NCBI GenBank assembly: GCA_002352055.1
Contig: DEHS01000080.1
Span: forward strand, 95,501 to 115,155
From: Legionellaceae bacterium UBA2794
GTDB taxonomy: Bacteria > Pseudomonadota > Gammaproteobacteria > Legionellales > Legionellaceae
Reading direction: 5' to 3'
DNA: 19,655 bases
Shown here one piece after another: positions 7,912 to 13,584 of this stretch. Position 1 is the stretch's first letter. Every line of letters begins with the position of its first letter. The notes below the pieces were generated by a model. It made no database searches. It had not been told where the DNA came from and saw only the letters and a list, made by a program, of their open reading frames with translations. Made by a program: the position numbers and the translations under genes.

Positions 7912-8703
7912 TTACGCTCTATTGTTCAATTTATACTCTCTTGCCCTTTCAAAAAAGGCTTTGAAAATATTTTCAAATATTGGTTGGTTTTTTCTTGTTT
8001 TTTCAATATGTGCTTGTACGCCAATAATAAATTGCTCTGGGTTTTCATGTTCAATTAACTCAATAATTCCGTCGGAAGCGCACCCGGATATTCGAAGTTG
8101 TGAACCCATCTCATCTATTGCTTGGTGATGAATAGATGATACAACAGCGTTGTGTACCCCAAGCAGTTTTGCACATAGAGTGTCTTGTAACACGTTTATA
8201 TCATGATAATTAATCCAACCGTCTGGATCTAAATAGTGAGATACCGATGATTCTGGTAATTCCTGATGCAAGGAGCCACCCTCTGCAACATTTATTAACT
8301 GCATTCCCCTGCAAATGCCTAATATAGGGATGTAACGTTTTTTTGCTAAATGATAAAATAATATTTCCGTTTCATCTCGTTTCAAATTGGGCGAAATATT
8401 CATCGGCCGCTCAAATAAATTACCAATGCCTCTGGTTTCATCTGAATAACGCACCTTGCCTTCCGTACCATAATTACTCGGGGCTAAATCTTGCCCTGAC
8501 GTTAAAAGCAAGCCATGCAATAAACTAGATAAAGAATTTATTTGTTCGATACTTAACAAGCTGGGTAGAAGTATAGGGATACAATCATAATCATTGATAA
8601 TCTCCAGATAGGTATTAGCAATCAGGGTGACGCTCTGAGAAGATGACATATTCAAACTAACATTTAAAGTTGGTGTAGTAATACCTATAAGGGGCTTATG
8701 CAT
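7912..8703 (-). CDS. Class I glutamine amidotransferase-like gamma-glutamyl hydrolase (peptidase C26)
   Basis: This 263-residue protein has the peptidase C26/PuuD layout: PLIGITTP at the N-terminus (4-11), LLLTSGQDLAP (65-75, the G.D.. motif of the family), the nucleophile elbow LGICRGMQLINVAEGGSLHQ with Cys131, SIHHQAID (190-197), and GVQAHIE (228-234), which keeps the catalytic His232 and Glu234. The usual end motif is VQWHPE; Trp and Pro are replaced by Ala and Ile. PuuD-type enzymes cleave a gamma-glutamyl amide without a synthetase partner. A gamma-glutamyl ligase homologue is encoded in the divergent operon (12020-13366), which suggests that gamma-glutamate is added early and removed late. 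The gene sits 8 bp after the radical SAM gene and 4 bp before the adenylating enzyme. The hydrolase class is clear; the substrate is inferred. Confidence 0.8.
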   Translation of the reverse strand: MHKPLIGITTPTLNVSLNMSSSQSVTLIANTYLEIINDYDCIPILLPSLLSIEQINSLSSLLHGLLLTSGQDLAPSNYGTEGKVRYSDETRGIGNLFERPMNISPNLKRDETEILFYHLAKKRYIPILGICRGMQLINVAEGGSLHQELPESSVSHYLDPDGWINYHDINVLQDTLCAKLLGVHNAVVSSIHHQAIDEMGSQLRISGCASDGIIELIEHENPEQFIIGVQAHIEKTRKNQPIFENIFKAFFERAREYKLNNRA

Positions 8704-8711
8704 ATTTGACT

Positions 8712-9617
8712 CTATTTTAGAAATGCTACTTTATTAGCATTACATCCTTCACAAATGTTCATTTTACCAAGTAAATTTAAACGCCCTTTTAGAATATCTT
8801 TTAGATTGTTTGTGTTAATACTACCAATATTAGAGGTATGTCCGAAGTCTTGGAAACACCCAAGAATATCACCCTCAAAACTGATACTGACACTGCTATC
8901 ACCTACAAAACAATATTTTTTATTTTGTAGGAGTGCCAAAAGTAGGTTTGTAAAAAATTTCACTTTTCCTACCCCAGTTGAATATTCACTTTCTGCTGCT
9001 GGTAAATTTAAATCTTGCATTAATTGCTTACGACGAATGGCATCAAGATTATGGTTAATCGCACCACCTCGGTTCCATAATGGGAATAAATAAATATCCG
9101 TAAATCCAAGTTTTCGCAAATGAGTAACTGTTTCGGGTAAAAATTCATAAATATCGGGGCCGCCCGTCAAATGAATAATCGTTTTTTTAGCTCCAGCCTC
9201 TGCCAACATTGAAATATTTCTCCAAATTTTTTTGAAATCAAGGCCAATATGAACTTTTTCAAAGGTCTGCTGATTAAATGAGCTCACAGAGAGTCTAATT
9301 CGATCAATATTCGTTGTAATAGCGTCAATATTTCGTTGTGTAAACGATACTCCTGTAGTAACAATTGCTGTAGGGATTTTGGGGCGCTTCATAATTTCTA
9401 TTAATTCGGGAAGTTGGGGGTGTATTGTTGGCTCACCACGGCCGGCTAAATCAATTTCCCATACAAAAGAGGGATCTAATTGATTCACTATTTTTTCCAT
9501 AGTCTCAAGCTTCATAAACCCATTCTCTTTTACCAGAGAACGAGGACACATTGCACAAGCGGCAGGACATGATGGAGTCGGTTCTATATTAACTAAAATT
9601 TTTTTTGGTAAGAGCAT
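8712..9617 (-). CDS. Radical SAM enzyme with C-terminal auxiliary-cluster (twitch/SPASM-like) domain
   Basis: This 301-residue protein carries an N-terminal CX3CX2C motif (Cys17, Cys21, Cys24 in SCPAACAMCPR), the [4Fe-4S]-SAM site, followed by LAGRGEPTIHP (58-68), the SAM-binding GGEP-like motif in variant form, and a TIM-barrel core. The C-terminal part has Cys236 and Cys254 in YCFVGDSSVSISFEGDILG followed by C, then CEGC (Cys289, Cys292), enough for one auxiliary Fe-S cluster, a short twitch/SPASM-like arrangement. Such enzymes do radical C-H chemistry on peptides or small molecules (C-C, C-S or C-O bond formation, epimerisation, dehydrogenation). No obvious RiPP recognition domain is visible. 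It follows the aromatic hydroxylase after about 49 bp that contain a strong stem-loop. The reaction cannot be predicted from sequence. Confidence 0.8.
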   Translation of the reverse strand: MLLPKKILVNIEPTPSCPAACAMCPRSLVKENGFMKLETMEKIVNQLDPSFVWEIDLAGRGEPTIHPQLPELIEIMKRPKIPTAIVTTGVSFTQRNIDAITTNIDRIRLSVSSFNQQTFEKVHIGLDFKKIWRNISMLAEAGAKKTIIHLTGGPDIYEFLPETVTHLRKLGFTDIYLFPLWNRGGAINHNLDAIRRKQLMQDLNLPAAESEYSTGVGKVKFFTNLLLALLQNKKYCFVGDSSVSISFEGDILGCFQDFGHTSNIGSINTNNLKDILKGRLNLLGKMNICEGCNANKVAFLK

Positions 9618-9658
9618 TTTTTCAACTTTTGTTATTTAGTAGATTCGTGGTTAATAAT

Positions 9659-9684
9659 CTAGCTGTTTATTCATAAACAGCTAG
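9659..9684 (-). other. Perfect 11-bp stem-loop spanning the hydroxylase stop codon
   Basis: CTAGCTGTTTA (9659-9669) and TAAACAGCTAG (9674-9684) are perfect inverted repeats with a 4-base loop. In the minus-strand transcript the hairpin covers the last codons and the stop of the hydroxylase gene. No U-run follows, so it is not a classical intrinsic terminator. It may stabilise the upstream message or lower expression of the downstream genes. Confidence 0.5.
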
Positions 9685-10503
9685 AAATTGTTCTAACTGC
9701 ATAAAATCTTTTGCTATAAATACAGTATCTTGCATGCGTGAAAACTTAAACTGCTTGGTAATTAAGTCCAAAGAGAATTTGATTGATTTGATCTTATTCA
9801 AACAAATAGCTTCCGCTTCTAATATTGAAGACATCAATCCCGCACCATAAATTTGCGCAATACCATCCTTTTCCATAGTGCCAAACTCTATAGTCCACAG
9901 AAAAATCCTGCTTAATTGGTAATAAATGGAAGGATTATTTAAGATATTGGTTTCAAGCAATGTAATTTCATTTTCAATCTGGATGATAGCAGCTGTATTT
10001 TCAGGCGCTTGATAAACTAGGCGTGAAAGTTTATCTTGTGCCGCATGCAGTCTTAAGTCAGTACTGTTCGGCTTCGCATGCAATAGGAGTCGAGCAAGGG
10101 CAAGCAAGTATCTTGTGTAACTTGATAAGAAAAGCATAGGTAAATGCCCAATAATGTCATGAATTAAATCCGGTCCGGGGGCATATTCTATTTGTTCTTT
10201 TGTCCTCACCTGAACATTAATAGGTGATATTTTATTTAATAACAAATTGGCGTAAGCTTTTGCTGATAAATATCCATTTACAAATACTACCCGCCAGCCG
10301 ATGGCTTTTAAGACTTTATTTAGTTTTTCTTGTGTTGGTATATTGTGGTGCTCAAAGTGTAATTTGCTATAACCATCAAGGTATGCTGGATGAATATGGT
10401 TTGCATATTTTTGAAAAAAACGCGCTCGTTGATTTAGTGTTTCATTCCATACACTAACATTATCCTCGCTAAAACTCGGATAATTTATTACAACATCCTT
10501 CAT
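9667..10503 (-). CDS. Aromatic amino acid hydroxylase (phenylalanine hydroxylase-like)
   Basis: This 278-residue protein is a pterin-dependent aromatic amino acid hydroxylase catalytic domain without a regulatory domain. The signature PGPDLIHDIIGHLPML (109-124) gives the two iron ligands His115 and His120; WTIEFGTMEKDG (203-214) gives the third, Glu206; IYGAGLMSS (218-226) is also conserved. Compared with short PhhA-type enzymes it has an extra helical segment of about 55 residues (142-197) before LSRIFLWTIEFG, as I recall for Bacillus and chlamydial members. Bacterial relatives make tyrosine, meta-tyrosine (PacX in pacidamycin biosynthesis) or hydroxytryptophan. It is the first gene of the five-gene minus-strand operon, with GAGGGA a few bases before ATG 10503. 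No pterin dehydratase (phhB) gene accompanies it. A biosynthetic rather than catabolic role is inferred from the neighbours. Confidence 0.8.
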   Translation of the reverse strand: MKDVVINYPSFSEDNVSVWNETLNQRARFFQKYANHIHPAYLDGYSKLHFEHHNIPTQEKLNKVLKAIGWRVVFVNGYLSAKAYANLLLNKISPINVQVRTKEQIEYAPGPDLIHDIIGHLPMLFLSSYTRYLLALARLLLHAKPNSTDLRLHAAQDKLSRLVYQAPENTAAIIQIENEITLLETNILNNPSIYYQLSRIFLWTIEFGTMEKDGIAQIYGAGLMSSILEAEAICLNKIKSIKFSLDLITKQFKFSRMQDTVFIAKDFMQLEQFLAVYE

Positions 10504-10524
10504 TAGTCCCTCGCTTTAAAAAGC

Positions 10525-10629
10525 TTAACTTCCAAATAAGCCTGCTCTGATACAGTTAACTTCGGAGTATGTTAACAAACAATTATTTCCGAAATATTCC
10601 TTTGAAAACCTACTTAACTTGGTTAACAA
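10525..10629. promoter_or_regulatory. Five TTAAC[TA][TA] motifs in the divergent promoter region
   Basis: TTAACTT is found at 10525-10531, 10556-10562 and 10614-10620, and TTAACAA at 10572-10578 and 10623-10629, all on the same strand. Three are inside the palindrome GTTAAC (10555, 10571, 10622). Two form pairs of TTAACTT followed by TTAACAA, with spacers of 9 and 2 bases. The array lies 22 to 126 bp upstream of the hydroxylase start, where its promoter should be. It could be a multi-site operator; the regulator is not identified, and no regulator gene lies in the cluster. Confidence 0.4.
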
Positions 10630-10690
10630 AAAAGCGAAGGATAAAAGGTCTATATTTTAATGTCAATAGTTGAATGTGCTGCCTTCTACT

Positions 10691-10719
10691 TTGACATGTT
10701 GATATCAAGTTGATATATA
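10691..10719 (+). promoter_or_regulatory. Sigma70-type promoter of the mini-ORF/MFS/GshA-like operon, with palindrome in the spacer
   Basis: TTGACA (10691-10696, consensus -35), a 17-bp spacer and TATATA (10714-10719, -10) make a good promoter about 50 bp upstream of the mini-ORF. The spacer contains the 10-bp palindrome TTGATATCAA (10699-10708) and a further TTGATAT half (10710-10716), a natural place for a repressor. Confidence 0.6.
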
Positions 10720-10740
10720 GTGCTTGAAGCATTGGGGTGA

Positions 10741-10759
10741 TTGCTTTAAAATAAAGCAA
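10741..10759 (+). other. Small hairpin adjoining the mini-ORF ribosome binding site
   Basis: TTGCTTTA (10741-10748), AAA, TAAAGCAA (10752-10759) is a perfect 8-bp stem with a 3-base loop. Its right arm runs into the Shine-Dalgarno sequence AAGGAAGG (10758-10765), so folding would border or partly cover that site. It lies downstream of the predicted transcription start and so should be in the leader RNA. It could equally act as a DNA dyad. Confidence 0.4.
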
Positions 10760-10769
10760 GGAAGGCTTA

Positions 10770-10823
10770 ATGAGTCCAAATTATTTATACCGAGTATTAC
10801 AAAAGGAGTATTGTATTGAATAG
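10770..10823 (+). CDS. 17-residue Tyr-rich mini-ORF overlapping the exporter start
   Basis: An ATG at 10770, preceded by the strong Shine-Dalgarno AAGGAAGG four bases before it, opens a frame encoding MSPNYLYRVLQKEYCIE and ending at TAG 10821-10823. The stop overlaps the TTG start of the MFS gene (10816) by 8 bases, and the ribosome binding site of that gene (AAAGGAG, 10802-10808) lies inside the mini-ORF. This arrangement suggests translational coupling: ribosomes finishing the short ORF would reload at the weak TTG. Three of 17 codons are Tyr and one is Cys, both candidate pathway substrates, so it could sense their supply. A second possibility, since the neighbours include radical SAM and ATP-grasp enzymes, is a precursor peptide. 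It may also be chance. I know of no matching family. Confidence 0.4.
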   Translation: MSPNYLYRVLQKEYCIE

Positions 10824-12033
10824 CGAAATAACCACCTCATCTTTGGCAGAAAAAAATGAACTCCAAGTGCGATTAACTGCCTGTTTAATTGTTCTATCAA
10901 CATCGCTTGTTTTATCTGCTAGCAATATATTTATGCCTAGCCTCTTACAAATAGCATCGTCATTTGGATGTAATAGCAATACGCTACTCATTTCTGTAAG
11001 TATTTTTTATATGGCTTTTGCTATTTCAGGCCTATTTTTTGGTGCCTTTGCTGATTATTTTGGCCATAGAATTGCAATGTTGGCTGGTTTTTCCTTATTT
11101 ATTACTGGGAGCTGTATTTGTTTATTCTCAGGAAATTACCAAGTATTTATGTTAGGCAATTTATTAGAAGGGATTGGCGCAGCAGCGCCTGTAATTGTTG
11201 GATTAGCAACCATACAAAATTTATACAGCCCCGAAGATAGTGTAAAAACATTGGGTTGGATGGGGGCTTTACTTTCAATTATGCCATCTATTTCTCCAAT
11301 TTTAGGGGGATATCTTGCTATGGAAGGCTGGCGTACTAATTATGTTTTTATTTCAACCGTTAGCTTGGTTGTATTTGTTCTGATGTATGTATTTTATACG
11401 GATAACCATAAGTCAAATAAAGAAAAATCAGGATTACTTTTCCAACTTTTTGCCTCATATTGGTCTGTTATATCCCATTTGGGTTTCTTACGTTATGCCT
11501 TTTTGTATCCTATTTTAGTACTTGGTTCGACTACATTTCTAACGGCAATGCCCCTGTATCTCATGCAAGGATTACATTACGACTCAAAAATGTGTGGTTA
11601 TTTAATCGGTTTTATGACAATCGGCTATGCCTTAGGTGGATTGTCTACATCTAAACTGGTGACTAAATATGGGATGCAAATGACCTTACGTTTTGGCATT
11701 TTATTAACATTAAGTAGTTCAGCATTACTTTTTCTATCTTTTATCGCCACCAGTAAGTATATGTTATTTGTAATAGCTGCGTTTATATTTCAAATAGGGT
11801 TGGCAGTAGTTCATCCCCCATCGACAACAATAGCAGTACGCTATTTTACAAATAAAAGAGCGAGCGCATCAGCGGTTAGAGGGACTTTTAGCATACTAGG
11901 TTCAGCGTTAGGCGCAACAATTGCTGCCGCGTTAAATAATTTTAATATAAGCTATATTGCAGGAGTGACTTTTATCGCTGCATTGGTAGCAAGTTACTTA
12001 GCTTTAATGAGCAGTATAAATGAACACCACTAA
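10816..12033 (+). CDS. MFS drug/metabolite exporter (Bcr/CflA-like)
   Basis: This 405-residue hydrophobic protein has about 12 membrane segments, the first at about residues 20-42. The MFS motif A-like loop GAFADYFGHRIAMLAG (67-82) lies between segments 2 and 3, and there is a motif C-like GGYLAMEGW region in segment 5. Overall it resembles Bcr/CflA-type drug:proton antiporters, which export small molecules across the inner membrane. The start is a TTG at 10816 with AAAGGAG seven bases upstream. No later ATG would keep the first membrane segment, and the TTG overlaps the preceding mini-ORF. It shares 14 bases with the next gene, so both are co-translated. The likely role is export of, and self-resistance to, the cluster product; the substrate is inferred from position. 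Confidence 0.85.
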   Translation: MNSEITTSSLAEKNELQVRLTACLIVLSTSLVLSASNIFMPSLLQIASSFGCNSNTLLISVSIFYMAFAISGLFFGAFADYFGHRIAMLAGFSLFITGSCICLFSGNYQVFMLGNLLEGIGAAAPVIVGLATIQNLYSPEDSVKTLGWMGALLSIMPSISPILGGYLAMEGWRTNYVFISTVSLVVFVLMYVFYTDNHKSNKEKSGLLFQLFASYWSVISHLGFLRYAFLYPILVLGSTTFLTAMPLYLMQGLHYDSKMCGYLIGFMTIGYALGGLSTSKLVTKYGMQMTLRFGILLTLSSSALLFLSFIATSKYMLFVIAAFIFQIGLAVVHPPSTTIAVRYFTNKRASASAVRGTFSILGSALGATIAAALNNFNISYIAGVTFIAALVASYLALMSSINEHH

Positions 12034-13366
12034 ATTACCTTGTCGCATAACAGATAAGTGGCAACTTATTTCATTAATGGAGGGGTATTGCAAGCCAAAA
12101 GAAAAATGGAAAATTGGTTTTGAATACGAGAAATTTGCTTATAATCAATGCAACCAACTTCCACTTACTTACTATGGTACGCCAGGGATTGTAGATCTTT
12201 TTCAAGGGTTGCAACAATTCGGGTGGCTCCCATTATGGGATAATGGGATTATTACAAGGCTACAAAAAGGGTTATCGTTTATCTCTATAGAGCCAGGTGG
12301 TCAATTAGAATTATCTTCAACCCCACATAATAATCTACATCAGTTAACGAATGAATTACTTACCTATATAAATGAACTTAATTTAATCAGCACCAATAAG
12401 AATGTTTCTTTTTTAAGCTTAGGTTTTCATCCTACCTGTAGATTAGATGAAATACCTAGAATGCCTAATCCAAATAATAGGTCCAACATTATTTGCGATT
12501 ACATACATGAATCAGGGGCATCCAATATTGATGTGGTTTTTCGTGCTTGCTCAACACAAGTAAGTTTAGATTTTTCTGATGAAGCAGATATGGTCAAGAA
12601 ATATCGAGTAAGTTTGGCGATTCAACCAATTTTAACAGCCTTATTTTCAAACTCTCCTTTTAGAAATGGAAAGCATGATGGTTATTTAAGCTGTAGAAAT
12701 TCTGTTTGGAATGAAATCAATCTAAGAAGAGAGATAATTTCCTCTATTGTCTTTGAGAAAGACTTTGGTTTTGAGAAATATATCGATCATGTAACAGCCC
12801 TACCGCTTTTTTTTATATATCGAGATGGAAAATATATTGATACAAAAGGACAGACCTTTCAAGATTTTTTAAAAAATAGTTTGTTTGCCTGTTCCGAAGA
12901 ATCACCTACTATGGAGGATTGGGAGAACCACATTGGAACTATATGGCCTGATGTTCGGCTAAAAAATGTACTCGAAATCAGGGGGGTAGACTCAGGGCCT
13001 GCTTCGCATGTATGTGCTTTATCAGCTTTTTGCGTAGGTGCTATGTATAACCAAAATGCCTTAGATACAATATGGGATATAGTTAAAAAATGGGATAGTG
13101 AAACCAGGAAACGTTTGCGCAAAGAAGTCTCTTACAATGCATTGAATACGTTAGTTGAAAATAATATTAGTGTGAGAGATATTGCAAAAGAAATTTTAGA
13201 TATAGTGACAAGTAGCTTAAATAGCAGAAGAGAATTTAATCATAATGGAAATAACGAGGCTTATTTATTAGAGCCACTACGTGAAATGATCGTATCGGGT
13301 AAAACCCTTGCGCATACACATTTAGAAAAAGATGTTACTAATCTTTCAAATTTTGCTCCATTTTAG
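12020..13366 (+). CDS. Plant-type glutamate-cysteine ligase homologue (GCS2), possibly altered specificity
   Basis: This 448-residue protein aligns along its length with plant/proteobacterial-type glutamate-cysteine ligases: IGFEYEKFAYN (32-42, usually GTEHEKFG), SIEPGGQLELSSTP (89-102), LSLGFHPTCRLDEIPRMP (132-149), ACSTQVSLDFSDEADMVKKY (176-195), NSPFRNGKHDGYLS (211-224), and IWPDVRLKNVLEIRGVDSGP (308-327). The glutamate/ATP core is kept. Changes relative to my recall of the family are YIHESGASNIDVVFRACSTQ in place of the region containing MFRTCTVQ, and GPASHVCALSA in place of GPWRRLCALPA. This suggests that the amino acceptor may not be cysteine. It is translationally coupled to the MFS exporter (14-base overlap). 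With the C26 hydrolase of the divergent operon it could form an add-then-remove gamma-glutamyl pair. A second, ordinary GshA for the cell would be expected elsewhere in the genome. Confidence 0.8.
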   Translation: MNTTKLPCRITDKWQLISLMEGYCKPKEKWKIGFEYEKFAYNQCNQLPLTYYGTPGIVDLFQGLQQFGWLPLWDNGIITRLQKGLSFISIEPGGQLELSSTPHNNLHQLTNELLTYINELNLISTNKNVSFLSLGFHPTCRLDEIPRMPNPNNRSNIICDYIHESGASNIDVVFRACSTQVSLDFSDEADMVKKYRVSLAIQPILTALFSNSPFRNGKHDGYLSCRNSVWNEINLRREIISSIVFEKDFGFEKYIDHVTALPLFFIYRDGKYIDTKGQTFQDFLKNSLFACSEESPTMEDWENHIGTIWPDVRLKNVLEIRGVDSGPASHVCALSAFCVGAMYNQNALDTIWDIVKKWDSETRKRLRKEVSYNALNTLVENNISVRDIAKEILDIVTSSLNSRREFNHNGNNEAYLLEPLREMIVSGKTLAHTHLEKDVTNLSNFAPF

Positions 13367-13368
13367 AA

Positions 13369-13448
13369 GGTATTCTTGGTATTTATACTTATCTGTATGT
13401 TTAATGGGTGAGTATTAATGTGAACAAGATGAAAAATATTTGTTGGTA
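13369..13448 (+). repeat. TTGGTA motifs near the right end of island 1
   Basis: GGTAT (13369-13373), TTGGTAT (13376-13382) and GTTGGTA (13442-13448) lie between the last gene and attachment copy 2. They match the GTTGGTA repeats before the integrase at 136-168. This stretch (13367-13503) holds no gene that I can support. Integrase arm sites at both ends of the element would explain the match, but short AT-rich motifs can recur by chance. Confidence 0.35.
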
Positions 13449-13503
13449 CATTTAAAATCCACTCAAAATTTCATCAATAAAATCAACACCACAGGAATTG
13501 AAT

Positions 13504-13525
13504 TCAATTCCCGCCGCCTCCACCA
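13504..13525 (+). repeat. Attachment-site copy 2 (ssrA 3'-end repeat)
   Basis: This 22-base block equals positions 1-22 except for A in place of G at its third base. After it, TAGCTTA resembles the TAACTTA that follows copy 1. The preceding bases (GGAATTGAAT) do not look like the body of a tmRNA, so this is a duplicated end and not a gene. It separates the biosynthetic cluster from the ABC exporter operon. Confidence 0.8.
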
Positions 13526-13584
13526 TAGCTTATTGATTATATTGGATTTTAATATTTAATTCTGCCCGATTGTTTCCCGCTAGG

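Larger units (their letters stand above)
1..13525. mobile_element. Genomic island 1 inserted at ssrA (decayed integrase, ABC-3C remnant, biosynthetic cluster)
   Basis: The segment is bounded by direct repeats of the ssrA 3' end at 1-22 and 13504-13525, and its first gene is a P4-type integrase reading inward, the standard layout of an ssrA-inserted island. Homology between the two ends continues a few bases past the repeat (TAACTTA against TAGCTTA). TTGGTA-type motifs lie near both ends and could be integrase arm sites. The integrase has no catalytic domain, so the island should not excise by its own means. The boundaries are inferred from the repeats only. Confidence 0.65.

Noticed and set aside
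8755..9093. 112-residue + strand frame inside the radical SAM gene
   Set aside because: It is antisense to a gene with clear catalytic motifs, and its composition is that of a shadow frame.
10504..10690. TyrR/PhhR-type boxes (TGTAAA-N6-TTTACA) before the hydroxylase
   Set aside because: No such pair was found; the repeated motif is TTAAC-based and does not match.
13526..13584. Intrinsic terminator after the ABC exporter operon
   Set aside because: No GC-rich stem followed by a U-run was found on the minus strand here.
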